From the NCBI GenBank assembly GCA_004431415.1, contig QPMI01000710.1:1-64000 (forward strand): 64,000 bases of DNA, read 5' to 3'. Below are positions 61,851 to 64,000 of this stretch, one piece after another (the first letter of the stretch is position 1; each line of letters opens with the position of its first letter). Below the pieces are notes generated by a model that made no database searches, was not told the origin of the DNA, and was given only the letters and a program-made list of their open reading frames with translations. Source of the stretch: Cyanophora paradoxa. Lineage: Eukaryota > Glaucocystophyceae > Cyanophorales > Cyanophoraceae. The translations under genes were made by a program, and so were the position numbers.

Positions 61851-64000
61851 GCTGCACGTGCTGCGGCTGCTTGGGCTGCATGCTGAGCGGCATCCTCCTC
61901 CTCTTTCTTGAGAAAAGCTAGAATTCGCAGCTTGAGAGCCTCCTTGTTACCTGTGTGCGGCAGGTTTGCAGCACGGAGGAATGCCTGCAGGGGCTTGTTG
62001 GTGGTGTGCATGCCAGGGGCCAGAAGCTGCGAGAAAAAGGAAATTAGAAGAGGAAGTCCAACGCAACTGCACCGCAAGCGTTGAATTGAAGAACGCAAAC
62101 GTGTGCTTTGCGTTGCTAAAAAAACGCACCCGTCGTATCCCATCAACAGACGGGATGGGGCCGTACTTGTCGTCGACAGGGCCATCTGCTGTTGCATTGT
62201 CGGCGACGATCGATTCTGCCGTTGCGCCACGCTGGCGCGGAATGATTTTCTCCCCGACACTGGCAGTCTCCGGGTAGATGCGCTCACGCTTGTTCTTGCA
62301 CCCGTACTTGCTGCACTGGCAGCTCGAGCAGCACACCAGGCCGCTTGTGAAACAGCCGCATTTCTCTGGAAGGCAGCCATCCCTGCACTTGCACGGGTCC
62401 ACGTCGAGACCGGGGGCCTGGCCACAGAAGCTCTTGAATGCTGTCATGAGAGGAACGGTGCCGTTCATTATGTTGTTCGCACGGTTCTCCTCAATTGTCT
62501 TCCAGATTGTCTGCATCCCTGCACCAGTTCTTTGATGAGTGTGCAACATTCGTGCAAATGGGACTACCCCTGCACGTACCGCCCACGAGGTTCATGTTGA
62601 TCAATTGTGCTCCCTGAATGGGAGTGTCAATGAAACCCGCCATCGTCCTGATCGTGTAGAGGCCATGCCGGACGTCCACCACTTCTGTGACGATCCCAGG
62701 TACCCTTGCTTGTAGGAGGACGTGCATGCCGAGCTGTTTGACAAGAACGGCCACACGATCCCCGATACTGTAGATAACAGGACCTGCTCCCTGCTTCTCC
62801 GCGCACGCCTTCATCTGGTCTCTGTACACGGCAAGCCGTGCGCATGCCTGGACATTCCCGAATGCACGCACAAACTGATCGATCTGTCCAACGCATGCGT
62901 TGAGAATGCGTTGGATGAGAGTGCGACAAAATTTGCAATGAATTGAAGGCACTTACTACGTAGAACACCGGGATGTCCTTCAAGAGCGGGCTCTCCGCCC
63001 TCTGCAGAAGAGCGTTGGCGATATCTTCTTCGTACTTCGCCATGTCATCGCACACTCTGTTCACTTCCTCCATGTTTGCAACCTGACAACACAATTACCA
63101 ACGCATGCGTTGGGATGCGCAGACATTCCGTTGCGCACTCCGAGGAGGTCCTCAATGTCCTTCTCGGTGTACGGCCTTGTCGGATCCGACGGTGGCTCAA
63201 TTCCCAAAGGCCTTCGTGAAGGTCTGCGCCCGGTCATGGCCTCGATGGGTGTCATCTTGTGCCCGTTCGCGAACTTCATGCTGTTGTGGGACTCCATTGC
63301 CTGAGAATCCAGCATCGATCAGTGCACTTGGAATTTTCAAATGGGGTATGAAAAGGATTTTAAATACATCGGGAATGGCTAGGGCCCAGTTCGCCCAGTC
63401 CTCCGCATTCTGGTTCCGGCGTTCGTAGCAAATAGCCTCGAGCGTCGGCTTCGAGTCCCTGTTCGCGCGCTCCACAGAGCCCTGGTGCTCTGGAGTGTAC
63501 GGTTTCCCGTAGGCGATGGACGAGTTCGGGTAGGCCGCCATAAGGACCTTCATGATCTGCCATACTCCGTTAACATAATTAATATTGAAGTTTACAAGAG
63601 ATATCGGGGAATTTCACATCATTCTTGAACTCCGATCCGTTGTCGCAGGACAGGATTGTGCATGCGCCGAAGTAGGCAAATTTCTCGCGAAGACGATCAG
63701 CAACTTCGCCTGCGCACTTTGATTCGCAAGCCTCCAGGATGAGGAAACGAGTGTAGTGGTCCTGCGTTCGCCGTTGTTCGTTACCGGATGCAGAAATCTG
63801 CGCATGACCGTGCCGAAAACTGACCTTTATGGCCAGGACAAATGCCCAGAATCGCGGAATGACGTCCGTGACAAAGACCGTCTTGTAGCAGCCCGGAAAT
63901 TCGGGATCCGGGATTTTCTTCTCGTACCGGCACACGTGCACTGCTTGCTCCCAGTACCAGACCCTCTCGAGCTCGCCTGAGCTCTCATTCCACTTCCACC
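61440..64000 (-). CDS. integrase-CXC-SAP protein of a transposable element, spliced, cut by right edge
   Basis: Minus-strand exons give an rve integrase: DHYTRFLILEACESKCAGEV (first Asp), ACTILSCDNGSEFKND (second Asp) and YTPEHQGSVERANRDSK (Glu). Next come MESHNSMKFANGHKMTPIEA, VANMEEVNRVCDDMAKYEED, DQFVRAFGNVQACARLAVYR and an SH3-like segment (IYSIGDRVAVLVKQLGMHVL). A CXC (tesmin/TSO1-type) cysteine domain follows: CKCRDGCLPEKCGCF, then CCSSCQCSKYGCKNKRERIY. After the intron at 62027-62129 a SAP-like DNA-binding motif reads LQAFLRAANLPHTGNKEALK, then a Pro/Ala repeat. Introns at 63084-63138, 62884-62956 and 62027-62129 share the palindromic AACGCATGCGTT text. The catalytic triad is complete. 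The HQGSVERANRD form matches KRBA2/Ginger-like integrases rather than the viral one at 1409. The 5' end is beyond 64000, and the exact stop is not settled. Confidence 0.78.

Overview
The window is a piece of a GC-rich eukaryotic nuclear genome carrying several layers of mobile DNA. Dense short introns (GT-AG and a notable number of GC-AG), convergent and divergent single genes, and no operons outside the viral segment all point to a eukaryote. A multi-exon phytochrome-type hybrid histidine kinase, a MurJ-like lipid flippase of cyanobacterial flavour and a circularly permuted GTPase (NOA1/YqeH type) suggest a photosynthetic protist. The phytochrome looks bacteriophytochrome/stramenopile-like (candidate bilin Cys at the N terminus, none in the GAF domain), so a GC-rich stramenopile alga is my best guess. 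This is inference, not an identification.

Layout: (a) 1-15.35 kb is AT-rich and compact, and reads as an integrated, partly decayed polinton-like virus. It holds a broken protein-primed DNA polymerase B, an rve integrase, a patatin phospholipase fused to a discoidin-like domain, a 1109-aa histidine-rich fibre with a lectin-like tip, four paralogous shorter fibre genes (two with C1q-like heads, three frameshifted), a DUF723-like zinc protein, a 49-aa antisense gene and a SpeD-like (AdoMet decarboxylase family) gene. Repeat arrays follow. No major capsid protein, packaging ATPase or protease is visible, so those genes either lie left of the window or are lost. (b) A 27-bp-arm palindrome at 15330-15412 marks an abrupt composition change into (c) 15.4-20.3 kb, the C-terminal part of a Helitron-type protein (post-Rep linker, Pif1 helicase, OTU protease) with seven spliceable introns and no Rep domain. 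(d) 20.3-22.9 kb is non-coding, with a foldback element and a TA-flanked MITE. (e) 22.9-31.3 kb is the phytochrome hybrid kinase. (f) 32.2-33.3 kb is an EXD1-like 3'-5' exonuclease. (g) 33.6-42.3 kb (minus strand) holds a conserved-looking unknown protein, MurJ, and a long Ala/Glu coiled-coil and acidic region that may be the N-terminal part of the MurJ gene. (h) 42.4-45.7 kb is the NOA1-type GTPase. (i) 46.3-50.0 kb is an acidic nuclear-type protein whose intron contains a 402-bp hAT-like MITE with a perfect 8-bp target duplication. (j) 50.2-55.1 kb holds two minus-strand proteins of unknown function. (k) 55.6-59.0 kb is an LRR plus coiled-coil protein. (l) 59.4-64 kb is a second mobile element: an acidic plus-strand gene convergent with an integrase-CXC-SAP gene that runs off the right edge. 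At least five introns of this pair carry the same palindromic AACGCATGCGTT-type motif.

The viral genes form one functional set: replication (PolB), insertion (integrase), attachment (fibres) and possibly membrane breach (patatin) and polyamine or decarboxylase metabolism (SpeD-like). The host genes look like ordinary single-copy genes for light signalling, organelle envelope and translation, RNA/DNA processing and the cytoskeleton. All intron and exon statements are my own reading of splice signals and reading-frame continuity. Base composition and intron style change between blocks.
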